Source: CBDBIG01 sp965205845 [NCBI: bacterium]
GTDB lineage: Bacteria > SAR324
Reading direction: 5' to 3'
Length of the DNA stretch: 64,000 bases
Assembly (NCBI GenBank): GCA_965205845.1
Contig: CBDBIG010000004.1
Location: 248,001-312,000 of the forward strand
Shown: one piece after another, positions 9,016-18,147 of the stretch
Layout: each line of letters begins with the position of its first letter
How positions within the stretch are numbered: position 1 is the first letter of the stretch
Position numbers and translations under genes: made by a program
The notes under the pieces: model-generated
The model's input: only the letters and a program-made list of their open reading frames with translations
Database searches by the model: none
Told to the model about the DNA's origin: nothing

Positions 9016-9137
9016 ACCGTGCAACCCAGCCATAGTCAATGGCGCCCCTTTCTTACCGTCCATGCTTTTGTGTGGATTGCGTATGCCGTGTTCACCGTGC
9101 AACCCAGCCATAGCCAATGGTGCCCCTTTCTTACCAT
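9016..9137. repeat. two-copy imperfect direct repeat (spacing 78 bp)
   Basis: About 43 bp beginning ACCGTGCAACCCAGCC occurs at 9016 and again at 9094 with a few substitutions. It sits between the LpoB-like gene and the next lipoprotein gene, just before the latter's start. Confidence 0.85.
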
Positions 9138-9161
9138 TCACCTTACTCACAGCAGGATCAC

Positions 9162-10511
9162 ATGACGGGTCACTTTTTTTTGAAGGCAACGCGTGCCCGA
9201 TGTTGGGGGCTTTTGTTGCCCTGTTTGTATGCGCTGTTGTTGGGTTGCAGTTCTGCCCCTATCCTCTCCGTACAATTGGAGGTCGATGCACTGCAAGCCA
9301 AGGGCCACTACGCGCAAGCTGTTGACGTGTTACAAAAAGCCCGCCCTGCTTATTCAAACAGTGCTGCGCTGCTGGGCATGGAACTTGGATTGTTGCAGCA
9401 TCAAGCAAAGCAATGGCAGGCCAGTAATCGAGCGTTTGCCAAAGCCGATACCCTGCTTGAAGGGTTGTTTACGCGCTCGATTGTCACCCAGACAGGCTCT
9501 TTGTTAAGCAACGAAAACGTCGTGTCTTACCGTGGTGAAGCCTCCGAGGCGGTGATGATTCACATATACAAGGGCTTAAACTATGTACAGTTGGGTGACA
9601 TCAATGCAGCGCTGGTCGAAATGCGCCGCATGGATGAGAAACTGACCTACATTGACAGAAAAAACGGTGCAAGCAGTGGTTGGTCTTATCGCGAAGATGC
9701 CTTTGGGCGTTGGGTATCAGGGCTATTGTACGAAACCGCAGGTGGGCGTACCAACTTGAATGATGCCCATATCGCCTACAAAAAGGCATTGGATGCTTAT
9801 GCCAAACATTACCCTCCCCAGCAGGCTCCTCAAATTGTGTTGCAAAACCTGCTAAGCAGTGCCATTGCTTTAGGGCCAAGAGAGGTGACCCGCTTGCGCA
9901 AGCGTTATGCCGAGGTGCCCTATGTGCCTCTGGCGCAAAAACGGCAAAATGCCGTGCTCACGTGGATTCACTTTGCAGGGCGTTCGCCCATTAAAAGAGA
10001 AACCAGAATCCGAGCAGCCAGTAGCGCGGGCTGGGTGCACATTGCCTTGCCCAGGTACAGTCGACGTTCCTATCGCATCCATGGAAGTCGGGTGCGCGTG
10101 GGCGATAAAATGGGCCAGTCTTTAGAGCTGGTGGGCGATATTGGGACTTTGGCCGAACGCAATTTGAGCAAAGCACTCCCTGCGATTACGTTAAAAGCCA
10201 TTGCACGGGTGGTATCCAAACAACAGCTCGCACGTGCCGCAAAGAGAAGCACCAGTAACGAGAGCAATGCGGCGCTTTTGGCTTTGGTGGGTAATGTATA
10301 CTCGGTGGCATCGGAGTCGGCAGATTTGCGCTCGTGGAGCAGCCTGCCCGATAAAGTGTTTATCTCTCAGGTGGTGGTGCCCCCAGGTGAGCATCATATG
10401 AGGGTTGACTATCTTTCTGCCCAAGGGGGCAAAGTACGCAGCCAGGACTTAGGTTTACTCAAGGCCCAAAAAGGCAGTTCACACCTTTTTGTGCTCCATA
10501 CCCGCGATTAG
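9162..10511 (+). CDS. COG3014-like lipoprotein
   Basis: About 449 residues. The signal peptide has a lipobox ending LLGC (Cys at about 29). The mature protein starts with TPR-like helical pairs (QAKGHYAQAVDVLQKA; KQWQASNRAFAKADTLL) and continues with the family segment around GEASEAVMIHIYKGLNYVQLGD. This architecture matches the uncharacterised COG3014 family, found beside LpoB genes. The role is unknown; an envelope-associated partner of the PBP activator is inferred from context. I chose ATG 9162 because AGGA lies 5-8 nt upstream and a signal peptide follows; the frame is open to 9117. Confidence 0.8.
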   Translation: MTGHFFLKATRARCWGLLLPCLYALLLGCSSAPILSVQLEVDALQAKGHYAQAVDVLQKARPAYSNSAALLGMELGLLQHQAKQWQASNRAFAKADTLLEGLFTRSIVTQTGSLLSNENVVSYRGEASEAVMIHIYKGLNYVQLGDINAALVEMRRMDEKLTYIDRKNGASSGWSYREDAFGRWVSGLLYETAGGRTNLNDAHIAYKKALDAYAKHYPPQQAPQIVLQNLLSSAIALGPREVTRLRKRYAEVPYVPLAQKRQNAVLTWIHFAGRSPIKRETRIRAASSAGWVHIALPRYSRRSYRIHGSRVRVGDKMGQSLELVGDIGTLAERNLSKALPAITLKAIARVVSKQQLARAAKRSTSNESNAALLALVGNVYSVASESADLRSWSSLPDKVFISQVVVPPGEHHMRVDYLSAQGGKVRSQDLGLLKAQKGSSHLFVLHTRD

Positions 10512-10940
10512 TAGTCGGACCTTGGGCTTTGCTCACCCGCGGTATTTTGGCTTGCAAACTGCTGGCTGTTGCCTTTGCAAACTCCTTTTCGCACCATGGC
10601 TGTCGCGACAAGGCATCGTTTTTGTGTAAATCATATGCTCCTTGCATGAATTTTGCATGGTTGTTACTACAGCGACCTGTAGGGCTACCTGTTTACCAAT
10701 CGTTTGTCAGGGCTTGTTAGCATTTGCCAGCGTTATAGGTATTGCAGCATGGGTTTTTGCTGCGTGGCACCAGCCGATGTGCGCTTGGGATGATGGGGTT
10801 TTCACGCCTTATGGTAAATCTAATGGGGCATGCTGGAATCCAAACCGCCAATGGGGTGATGGCTACCATCATAAGGCTGTTTGCGTTTTTAGGTGGAACT
10901 TACTTTTTGTGCTGGTGCTTGCACACAAAACTGCAGTTAC
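10512..10940. other. intergenic region, no gene recognised
   Basis: Overlapping open frames (for example 10642-11064) are Cys/Trp-rich without ribosome binding sites and look non-coding. The region probably holds the promoter of the TPR lipoprotein gene. Confidence 0.45.
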
Positions 10941-11867
10941 ATGGCTAAAAAGAAGGACAAAGATACAGTTAAGGCTATGGAAAGCGAATACAAACCAGGT
11001 TGGGCATGCGCCAAAGGCGGTTCGCAAGTGCCAAAGCACTGCAAGCGGTGGCCGCTGTTGGTAGGTATTGTGTTCCTCACAGTATCGGTGGCTATTGTTG
11101 GGTGCTCGAGATCTCATGTTGTTGAGCCTTCAGCGTTGCATTATTTTGAGCAAGGTAACCTTGCTTTGAAACACCTTAAATACCCCTTGGCCATCCGCTG
11201 GTTTCAGCGCGCCATTGTAGAAGATGACCGCCATGCGGAGTTTTATTACAATCTAGGTCTGGCACAGCAGCGCGCTGGCACGCCGGAATTGGCTGTGGTG
11301 GCCTATCGTCAAGCCATTGAGATTGACCCTAATTTGCCTTATGCGCATCATAACCTAGCCCTTGTGCACCATACCTTGCAACAAGCCCAGCTCGCCAATG
11401 CGCACTACCATCGCTATCGGCAAATTTTGGGCGCACAGCAATCAAGGGAAGATTCAAGGCTCGCCAAGCATAAAACACAAAGCACCCTAGGCCAAACAGC
11501 CAAGGTCCCCGTGGCAAAGGCTCCCCGTAAGAAAGCGGGCTTGGCCGACACCAAAGGCGCAAAAGCTGCCTTGGAGCGCATCAAAAAAGCGGGTACTCGA
11601 GCCAGGCCTTCAAAGCCAAAACCCCGCGCCTCAAAAAACCCGCCAACCAATTTACAACACACATCGGCAGCCCAAACCCAAGGCAGAAAAAATGCCTTCG
11701 GTAAAAGCCAGCCAGCAAACAAAGTAAGAAAACAGGCGTATAAACGCCCACAACTCCAGCAGGCAGTGCGCCAACATGGAAGCAATCCGTTTTCCAGCGC
11801 ACCGCAGAATCAACAAGGTGATGTGGAATGGTGGAACGCAGATTACTATCAAAAAGTCAACCCTTAG
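10941..11867 (+). CDS. TPR-repeat lipoprotein with basic C-terminal half
   Basis: About 308 residues. A hydrophobic stretch at about 37-54 ends in a lipobox (AIVGC). The 36-residue polar N-terminal region before it is long for a signal peptide, so the in-frame ATG at 10977 may be the real start. Two or three TPR motifs follow (ALHYFEQGNLALKHLKYPLA; YYNLGLAQQRAGTPELAVVA; LPYAHHNLALVHHTLQQAQL). The second half is Lys/Pro/Gln-rich and probably disordered, ending in WWNADYYQK. The 3' end overlaps the next gene by 40 bp, implying translational coupling. Confidence 0.75.
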   Translation: MAKKKDKDTVKAMESEYKPGWACAKGGSQVPKHCKRWPLLVGIVFLTVSVAIVGCSRSHVVEPSALHYFEQGNLALKHLKYPLAIRWFQRAIVEDDRHAEFYYNLGLAQQRAGTPELAVVAYRQAIEIDPNLPYAHHNLALVHHTLQQAQLANAHYHRYRQILGAQQSREDSRLAKHKTQSTLGQTAKVPVAKAPRKKAGLADTKGAKAALERIKKAGTRARPSKPKPRASKNPPTNLQHTSAAQTQGRKNAFGKSQPANKVRKQAYKRPQLQQAVRQHGSNPFSSAPQNQQGDVEWWNADYYQKVNP

Positions 11868-14359
11868 TGCCGGCAAAATCCCCTGAAATGCTGCTGTCTG
11901 TGGGGTTTTTGCACGCACGTCTTCAGGCTCCTTCTGAGCGGGTACGCCTGTGGTCTGCCTACCAATTGGCTTCACGTTGGGAGGGAGAATGGCGCCGTTT
12001 TGTGCCCACCTTATGGGAGTCGCAGCAAGAAGAACTCCGTGAATTGGCCGTTAATTTGTCGGGCAATTTGCAACTAAAGCATTACGTGTTTCCGTTGTTG
12101 CAGGTATTTCGCAACAGCAAAGGTAGCCCTTCTTGGATGGCAGCGATTGCTTTGGGGCATTTGGGGGAAAGTACGGCCAAGCCTTTGTTATGGCGCTGGT
12201 TTGCCCAATTGCTCGAAGATGAACGAGGCGATGTACACGCTTTGGAATGCGCCATTGAAAGTGTGCTGCTTTTGGACACCCCCTTGTATGCCCCTAAAAT
12301 GCTGCGCTATTTGCCGCGCTGGCAACGAAACCACACCCAATACAGCACCGTGTTTCGGGTGCTGTGTGCGCATGCTTCAACTCCCGAACATTGGCAGAGT
12401 TTGGCCCAATCCTACGGAGCGGTGCGTACTTTTTTTCATGATACAGAACTGGCACGCATCCTCTTTGCACCCTTTGTGCACAGCCAAGTAATGCAGCATG
12501 TTAAGTCGTGTATGAGCACGGGGTTGTCCGTTTCAGATCTGTATCGTGAAGCATTGGGCATGTTGGGGCAAACCAAAATGCTCAGGCGCATTGAACCCAT
12601 TTTAAGCACACTTCCCAAAAACTTAGAGGGTAGGGAGGCCATGTGCATTTTGGTTAAGCAAGTGCTTTGCTTGCTGGATGCCTTGGTGCCTGTAAACAAT
12701 TTATGCGACGAGGCCAAAGCACTCTTAACCGCTTGCACGGCCTGGTTAGACACATGGGAAGAGGGTATTTTAAAAGTACGCAATTATGAAAGCGTACTGC
12801 TGGTGTCATTGCCCATTAGCGTGTTTGTCGACTGGCTCGAAAAAACCGCTTTTCAAGCGGAACAAGTCGATTTTCAAATGCTTAGCCACTTGTACCATGC
12901 GCCCTTTTCTTCTCCGCAGTTTGTGTGCAAACTCTTAAATCAGACGGTGTTAAATACGCTTGATGATAACCCCAATACCTATATAGATGGAAACCGCGAA
13001 AGCGGTCCCAATCCCACGGTTGGTGCCGCCCAAAACGACAAAAATGCGCCTGCCTTGCCTGTAGACACAGGTGATGCTGCGGGCAGTGCGTGCCTACCTC
13101 CTGCAGAGAGCACCAACCCGTTTGTAGCCAAAACCATTCAAAAAACCGACGAAAAGGCAGCGTTGCCCCCCCCCCAAAAAGCACAAAGCCCGGTGCCCAT
13201 TTTAAATGAGAACGAAAAGGCCACCCTTTGGCGGCTCTACACCAAGCAATTGGGGACGGACGAAAACATCGCCCAGCAATTGCCTCAGCCATGGGATATC
13301 CCCCTTGCATCATTGCCACGACGCTTGGGGGGTTTGTTGCGCCAAAAGCTCCCCCACGATTTGTCCGCGGGGCGCACCCAAGAAGTGGAATACGCCTTGG
13401 AAATGCTGCGCCGCGAAGGGCATCCTGATAGCATTTGCCTTTGCCTAAACTGGTTTTCCGTGCTGTTAAATCAATGCTACGACACCTTTTTGGACTTTAT
13501 GACCCATTTGCCCGATATGCGTTTTTTGCCCTTGTTGCAGGCGTATTATCGCCGCGGAGAAAGTGATGCACTGGAGCTAATGCGTTTTATTTCTGATGTG
13601 CATGGCTTGCCTCATCCCACCTTGGATGCGCCCAACAATACCAACTTGCGCAAGCTGCGTTTAACCTGTTCCACCTGCCGCGCACCTTATCATTATGCCT
13701 ACCACAGCCTATACATTAATGCCGACTGCGTCGAGCAGCGCCAACGGCTGCTGCCTAAAGATGTGTGGACTAGCCAGAAATTTTGGTGCAAACGCTGTGG
13801 TGTCCAAACCCCTTTTGCGCCAGAAGAGGGTTTTTTGGACGCGGTGTTTAACGAGCTGTTACAGCTCCGTTTTTCTCCCACCCAAGAAAGTGCACTGATG
13901 AGCAAGCGTTTGCATCCCATTGGGTTTCCGCGCTTCGAGGGCAAAGTGTGCAACCCTGCCAACTTTTTGCCGATTGCAGAACAATGGCTCCATTCCGCCC
14001 CGCAGTACATGACGGCGCAAAGTACTTGGAAAACCACGCGCAACGAGGTATTGCTCGAACTGGGGAAGCTCCGGATTGCATTCAAAGAACCCTCCCTTGC
14101 CAGCCAAGCATTAAAGCAAATTAGGGAGAATTCTTCCCAGTGGCCATACGCGCAGTTACACCTGGGTATTCTCGCTTTTCAGCAAGGGCACATGCCTCAA
14201 GCAAGGGCGTGTTTTGTGAATATCACTACCCGCTATAGCCCCGGTCAATTTGCCGAGGAAATCGAAAACCCTGCAGAGATGGCCAAAGATTATCTGGAGA
14301 TGTTGGACAAGCAAACCTACAAACGCTCCCATTTACGCGTGCTGCCCTCCGCAACTTAA
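11828..14359 (+). CDS. large HEAT-like/zinc-ribbon/TPR protein of unknown function
   Basis: 843 residues. The N-terminal third looks like HEAT-type alpha-solenoid repeats (WMAAIALGHLGES; LRELAVNLSGN). A Pro/Asn-rich linker lies near 390-470, then further helices. CSTC at 614-617 and CKRC at 654-657 probably form a zinc ribbon. The last about 130 residues are TPR-like (LLELGKLRIAFKEPSLASQAL). There is no signal peptide, so it is probably cytosolic. It starts inside the preceding lipoprotein gene, with AAGGTGAT just upstream. I know no named family with this architecture. Confidence 0.75.
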   Translation: MVERRLLSKSQPLVPAKSPEMLLSVGFLHARLQAPSERVRLWSAYQLASRWEGEWRRFVPTLWESQQEELRELAVNLSGNLQLKHYVFPLLQVFRNSKGSPSWMAAIALGHLGESTAKPLLWRWFAQLLEDERGDVHALECAIESVLLLDTPLYAPKMLRYLPRWQRNHTQYSTVFRVLCAHASTPEHWQSLAQSYGAVRTFFHDTELARILFAPFVHSQVMQHVKSCMSTGLSVSDLYREALGMLGQTKMLRRIEPILSTLPKNLEGREAMCILVKQVLCLLDALVPVNNLCDEAKALLTACTAWLDTWEEGILKVRNYESVLLVSLPISVFVDWLEKTAFQAEQVDFQMLSHLYHAPFSSPQFVCKLLNQTVLNTLDDNPNTYIDGNRESGPNPTVGAAQNDKNAPALPVDTGDAAGSACLPPAESTNPFVAKTIQKTDEKAALPPPQKAQSPVPILNENEKATLWRLYTKQLGTDENIAQQLPQPWDIPLASLPRRLGGLLRQKLPHDLSAGRTQEVEYALEMLRREGHPDSICLCLNWFSVLLNQCYDTFLDFMTHLPDMRFLPLLQAYYRRGESDALELMRFISDVHGLPHPTLDAPNNTNLRKLRLTCSTCRAPYHYAYHSLYINADCVEQRQRLLPKDVWTSQKFWCKRCGVQTPFAPEEGFLDAVFNELLQLRFSPTQESALMSKRLHPIGFPRFEGKVCNPANFLPIAEQWLHSAPQYMTAQSTWKTTRNEVLLELGKLRIAFKEPSLASQALKQIRENSSQWPYAQLHLGILAFQQGHMPQARACFVNITTRYSPGQFAEEIENPAEMAKDYLEMLDKQTYKRSHLRVLPSAT

Positions 14360-14403
14360 TAAAGTACGCACCAAAATGAGAGGTCAACACGGTCGAACCC
14401 CCC

Positions 14404-15579
14404 ATGCAACGCGTGTATTTAGATCACAATGCCAGCACACCCCTTTTGCCCATTGTGGCAGAACAGATGAAGGAAGCCTATGTCGAGCGCTTGGGGAATG
14501 CGTCAAGCACCCATTACTACGGGCAGCAAGCACGCCATGGTTTGGAGGAAGCCCGTAACGAACTGGCACAATGTTTTGATTGTCCCCCACGTGAACTTAT
14601 TTTCACCAGCGGTGGGACCGAAGCCGACAACCTTGCCCTGCAATGGCTGGCAGGGCAGAAAAAACCCGCGCACCTTATCACCTCTTGCATCGAGCATCCT
14701 GCAGTATTAGAAACCTGTCGCTGGTTAGAAAGCCAAGGGGTTGAGGTGGACTACCTGCCTGTCAATGAGGAGGGGCGGGTCTACATTGAGGAGATTTCCG
14801 CCCTCATCAAGTCCCATACCCGGTTGGTATCGTTGATGGCCGTCAACAATGAAACAGGGGTGATTCAACCCATTGAAGCCATGGTGGACCTGGTGCGTTC
14901 AGCACCTCATGGCAGCGACATCCGCATTCACTGCGATGGTGTGCAAGCCTTTGGCCGCATCCCCTTGCCTTGGCGCAAATGGGGTTTGGATATGCTCAGT
15001 GTATCGGCCCACAAACTGGGTGGTCCTAAGGGGATTGGGTTGTTAACCGTGCGTTTCGGACGCCTGCCAGCGCCTTTAGCCTACGGAGGTTCCCAAGAAC
15101 GCGGCTTGCGCCCTGGAACCGAGGCTGCGCCATTGATTGAAGGTTTTGCAAAGGCAGCAACATGGGCACTCCAAAACCAAGGGCGTTTAACCAAGCATTG
15201 GCAGCGTTGTGCCCAGCATTTGATAAGCGCAGTGGATACCCTGGAGGGGTTTTTTTGGAATGCCCAGTCAGCACCGCGCATTGCCAACACCTTAAACATT
15301 GGGTTTCAAGGGATTTCTAGCGAAAGCTTGCTGGTAGCTTTAGACCTAAACGGGGTGGCCGCTTCCAGCGGTTCTGCTTGCGCTTCGGGCGCCCTGCAAC
15401 CCAGCCATGTCCTGCAAGCTATGGGGCTTTCCAGGCTGCGCATTCAAGGATCTTTGCGCTTTAGCATGGGCTGGAATACCCTTGAAGAAGAGATGGTGCG
15501 CAGCGCGAATATGTTGCGCCAAGAAGTTTTGCGCTTACAAAACCCCATTTCCCATCCCCAGCACAATGTACAAAAATAA
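14404..15579 (+). CDS. cysteine desulfurase (class I, IscS/NifS-like)
   Basis: PLP enzyme that moves sulfur from cysteine to an enzyme persulfide for Fe-S clusters, thiolated cofactors or sulfur carriers. 391 residues. YLDHNASTP is at the N-terminus, SGGTEADNLAL at about 69-79, and His98 stacks on PLP. SAHK carries the Schiff-base lysine K204, and SGSACASG contains the catalytic C326, followed by PSHVL. It lies 45 bp after the HEAT protein, in the same orientation as a cysteine synthase and a sulfur-carrier gene further on. No iscU or iscA follows, so a role in supplying sulfur to the carrier is a reasonable inference. Confidence 0.93.
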   Translation: MQRVYLDHNASTPLLPIVAEQMKEAYVERLGNASSTHYYGQQARHGLEEARNELAQCFDCPPRELIFTSGGTEADNLALQWLAGQKKPAHLITSCIEHPAVLETCRWLESQGVEVDYLPVNEEGRVYIEEISALIKSHTRLVSLMAVNNETGVIQPIEAMVDLVRSAPHGSDIRIHCDGVQAFGRIPLPWRKWGLDMLSVSAHKLGGPKGIGLLTVRFGRLPAPLAYGGSQERGLRPGTEAAPLIEGFAKAATWALQNQGRLTKHWQRCAQHLISAVDTLEGFFWNAQSAPRIANTLNIGFQGISSESLLVALDLNGVAASSGSACASGALQPSHVLQAMGLSRLRIQGSLRFSMGWNTLEEEMVRSANMLRQEVLRLQNPISHPQHNVQK

Positions 15580-15592
15580 GGCATCGTAGAAT

Positions 15593-16207
15593 ATGGCAAT
15601 GCGTATACGAACCGTGAAACGTGGAATTTGGTTTTTGTTACTGGGCATGGCGTTTGGTGGCTGGCAGATGGGGTTCGTTTTTGCTGCGTTTGCCCAATCG
15701 ACCAACCCTGCCCCCGCACAAAAAATAACGAAGCCAACCCCCAAATCCCAAAAGCCAAAAAATTTGCGCAGCCAAAAACGCTCGGGCAAAACCATCGATT
15801 CCAAAAAGAATTCCGCCCGAAAAAAACTACGTAATACAACGGTGCTTACCCCATACCCTACCCAATCCCCCCCTGAAAAGCTGCGCCTTCTTGCCACCAA
15901 AGCCGTGAACGAAAACAGCATTCCCATCGATTTTGTGCGCCGGATTGTGGCCCAAGCAAGGCGGTCGGGGGTGCCCGAAGATAGGTTAAAAGAGATTGTG
16001 GTTGAAGATGAAAATGGCGTGTTGGTGAACGCCATTGCTTTTTTAAGGCAGTATGATTTGCGCAGGCAAGATGTCATGCGCCGCCGTTTAGAACGCCGCA
16101 ACCGGCGCCGCTTTACGGTGCATGAGATGCTCGATGAACTCAATTATACCCAGCCCAAAGATTTAGCCCATTTAAGGAATACGTTGCCTTTGGATGCACG
16201 CGAATAA
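15593..16207 (+). CDS. exported basic protein of unknown function
   Basis: 204 residues. A cleavable signal peptide is likely (basic MAMRIRTVKR, hydrophobic core, cut near AFA-QS at about 34/35). The mature N-terminal part is Lys/Pro/Ser-rich and probably disordered (about 35-90). The C-terminal half has predicted helices, including a very basic RRRLERRNRRR run. Length and charge suggest a periplasmic protein that binds an anionic polymer, but this is speculation. It starts 13 bp after the cysteine desulfurase stop and is probably co-transcribed. No family recognised. Confidence 0.65.
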   Translation: MAMRIRTVKRGIWFLLLGMAFGGWQMGFVFAAFAQSTNPAPAQKITKPTPKSQKPKNLRSQKRSGKTIDSKKNSARKKLRNTTVLTPYPTQSPPEKLRLLATKAVNENSIPIDFVRRIVAQARRSGVPEDRLKEIVVEDENGVLVNAIAFLRQYDLRRQDVMRRRLERRNRRRFTVHEMLDELNYTQPKDLAHLRNTLPLDARE

Positions 16208-16395
16208 AGCCAACTGTCCCATGACGGATTATTTGCTCCTAACGTGATGGCGTGGTCTGCTGGAGGTGGTAGGTTTTTGTAGATTTTAAAAAAACCTGAG
16301 GCCAAAGCAATCCGCCAGACTAACATACTTTATCCCAGGGAAGTGCTTGCTTGACCAAAAGTGAAGCATAAGGCAGGCAGAAAAGTGGTTCGAAT

Positions 16396-17379
16396 ATGAT
16401 GAATGAAAAAATGGGGCTGGCAGCAACCAATCCAGCAGATGCGCTGCCTGCTCTTTTAGAATGCCCCAATGGCGTATCCATCAAGGTAGCCACCCCTGCA
16501 ATCGCCCAAATGGTGGGGAATACCCCCTTGGTGGCTTTACGTCGCTTGCATGGAGCGGGTAATTTATGGGCCAAGCTGGAATGGTGCAACCCTGGGCAGT
16601 CAGCCAAAGATCGCCCTGCATGGAACATCATTCGTGAAGCCTTGTGTAGCGGTGCCCTAACCCCTCACAAAACCCTGCTCGATGCCACCTCTGGAAATAC
16701 AGGCATTGCCTATGCCATGTTTGCAGCGGCATTGGGTATCGAGGTACATTTGTGTATGCCCAGCAGCGTGTCGCCTGCAAGGATTAAAATTTTGCAAGCC
16801 TATGGGGCCCAGCTCGACTTTACCCCTGCCCAAGAATTTTCAGATGGCGCGATTCGCAAAGCCCAATCACTGGCCCAGCAAAATCCGGAGCACTGGTTTT
16901 ATGCCGACCAATACACCAATCCCCATAATTGGCAAGCGCATTATCACAGCACGGGTGTCGAAATTTACCGCCAAACCCATGGTCAAATACGCCACTTTGT
17001 ATCCAGCTTGGGCACGTCGGGGACCTTTATCGGTACGGGCAGGCGTTTAAAGGAATTGAATCCTGCCATTAAACTCGTTGAAGTGCAGCCCGATTCACCC
17101 TTTCATGGTTTAGAGGGGATGAAGCATATGGAGAGTTCCATTCAACCTGAGTTCTACGACCCCCATTTTGCCGACGAAAGGCAGGTGGTCCGCACCGAGG
17201 ATGCCTACGAGGCTGTGCGCACTTTGGCCAAAGAGGAAGGCTTGTTAGCAGGGGTTTCAAGCGGTGCAGCCTTGGTGGTAGCCCAGCGCGTGGCCTGCGC
17301 ACACCCAAACCAAGTGGTGGTGGTGGTGTTTCCAGACAACGGCCTGAAATACCTTGATGAAAATTTTTGGACAAAATAA
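16396..17379 (+). CDS. cysM: cysteine synthase, CysM type
   Basis: PLP-dependent beta-replacement forming cysteine from an activated serine and a sulfur donor. 327 residues. The PLP lysine K71 lies in NPGQSAKDRPAW, and SGNTG at 99-103 binds the cofactor phosphate region together with a later GTSGT. The sequence resembles the CysM branch that takes sulfur from a thiocarboxylated carrier: SAKDRPA, GLEGMKHM, and a YDP segment. A ubiquitin-like carrier gene lies downstream on the same strand beyond a repeat array, which supports that mode of action. The tail is short, without the long C-terminal extension of O-phosphoserine sulfhydrylases. Confidence 0.9.
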   Translation: MMNEKMGLAATNPADALPALLECPNGVSIKVATPAIAQMVGNTPLVALRRLHGAGNLWAKLEWCNPGQSAKDRPAWNIIREALCSGALTPHKTLLDATSGNTGIAYAMFAAALGIEVHLCMPSSVSPARIKILQAYGAQLDFTPAQEFSDGAIRKAQSLAQQNPEHWFYADQYTNPHNWQAHYHSTGVEIYRQTHGQIRHFVSSLGTSGTFIGTGRRLKELNPAIKLVEVQPDSPFHGLEGMKHMESSIQPEFYDPHFADERQVVRTEDAYEAVRTLAKEEGLLAGVSSGAALVVAQRVACAHPNQVVVVVFPDNGLKYLDENFWTK

Positions 17380-17396
17380 CCGATCAAGCGGGTTAT
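17376..17396. terminator. possible hairpin at the cysM stop
   Basis: ATAACC and GGTTAT flank a 9-nt loop, overlapping the stop codon. There is no T-run, so termination is uncertain. Confidence 0.25.
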
Positions 17397-17469
17397 GGCA
17401 TCCTGCAAAGTCCATCCTCTCTCATCATGGTTTGCTGGTTCGAGGGGCATTTTTGATACCCATGCATCC

Positions 17470-18114
17470 CAGCGTATTTTTTGTGAGGTGCTGGCACGGC
17501 GTCATTCCCCACCAGCGTATTTTTTGTGAGGTGCTGGCACGGCGTCATTTCCCACCAGCGTATTTTTTGTGAGGTGCTGGCACGGCGTCATTCCCCACCA
17601 GCGTATTTTTTGTGAGGTGCTGGCACGGCGTCATTCCCCACCAGCGTATTTTTTGTGAGGTGCTGGCACGGCGTCATTCCCCACCAGCGTATTTTTTGTG
17701 AGGTGCTGGCACGGCGTCATTCCCCACCAGCGTATTTTTTGTGAGGTGCTGGCACGGCGTCATTCCCCACCAGCGTATTTTTTGTGAGGTGCTGGCACGG
17801 CGTCATTCCCCACCAGCGTATTTTTTGTGAGGTGCTGGCACGGCGTCATTTCCCACCAGCGTATTTTTTGTGAGGTGCTGGCACGGCGTCATTTCCCACC
17901 AGCGTATTTTTTGTGAGGTGCTGGCACGGCGTCATTTCCCACCAGCGTATTTTTTGTGAGGTGCTGGCACGGCGTCATTCCCCACCAGCGTATTTTTTGT
18001 GAGGTGCTGGCACGGCGTCATTTCCCACCAGCGTATTTTTTGTGAGGTGCTGGCACGGCGTCATTCCCCACCAGCGTATTTTTTGTGAGGTGCTGGCACG
18101 GCGTCATTCCCCCC
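17470..18114. repeat. 43-bp tandem array, 15 contiguous copies
   Basis: Units begin CAGCGTATTTTTTG every 43 bp from 17470 to 18072 with no spacers. They are identical except for a C/T change near the end of the unit. Each unit contains the palindrome GTGC-TG-GCAC. The period is not a multiple of three, so no long coding frame is expected. The array fills the gap between cysM and the sulfur-carrier gene and ends 33 bp before the latter's start. Confidence 0.98.
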
Positions 18115-18147
18115 TCTTCGTTATTCAGCAAAAAGGACACTCTTATC

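Noticed and set aside
10642-11064. 140-codon plus-strand frame
   Set aside because: Cys/Trp-rich random-looking product, no ribosome binding site, overlaps the real TPR lipoprotein gene.
17470-18114. CRISPR array
   Set aside because: The 43-bp units are directly adjacent with no variable spacers, and no cas genes are nearby.
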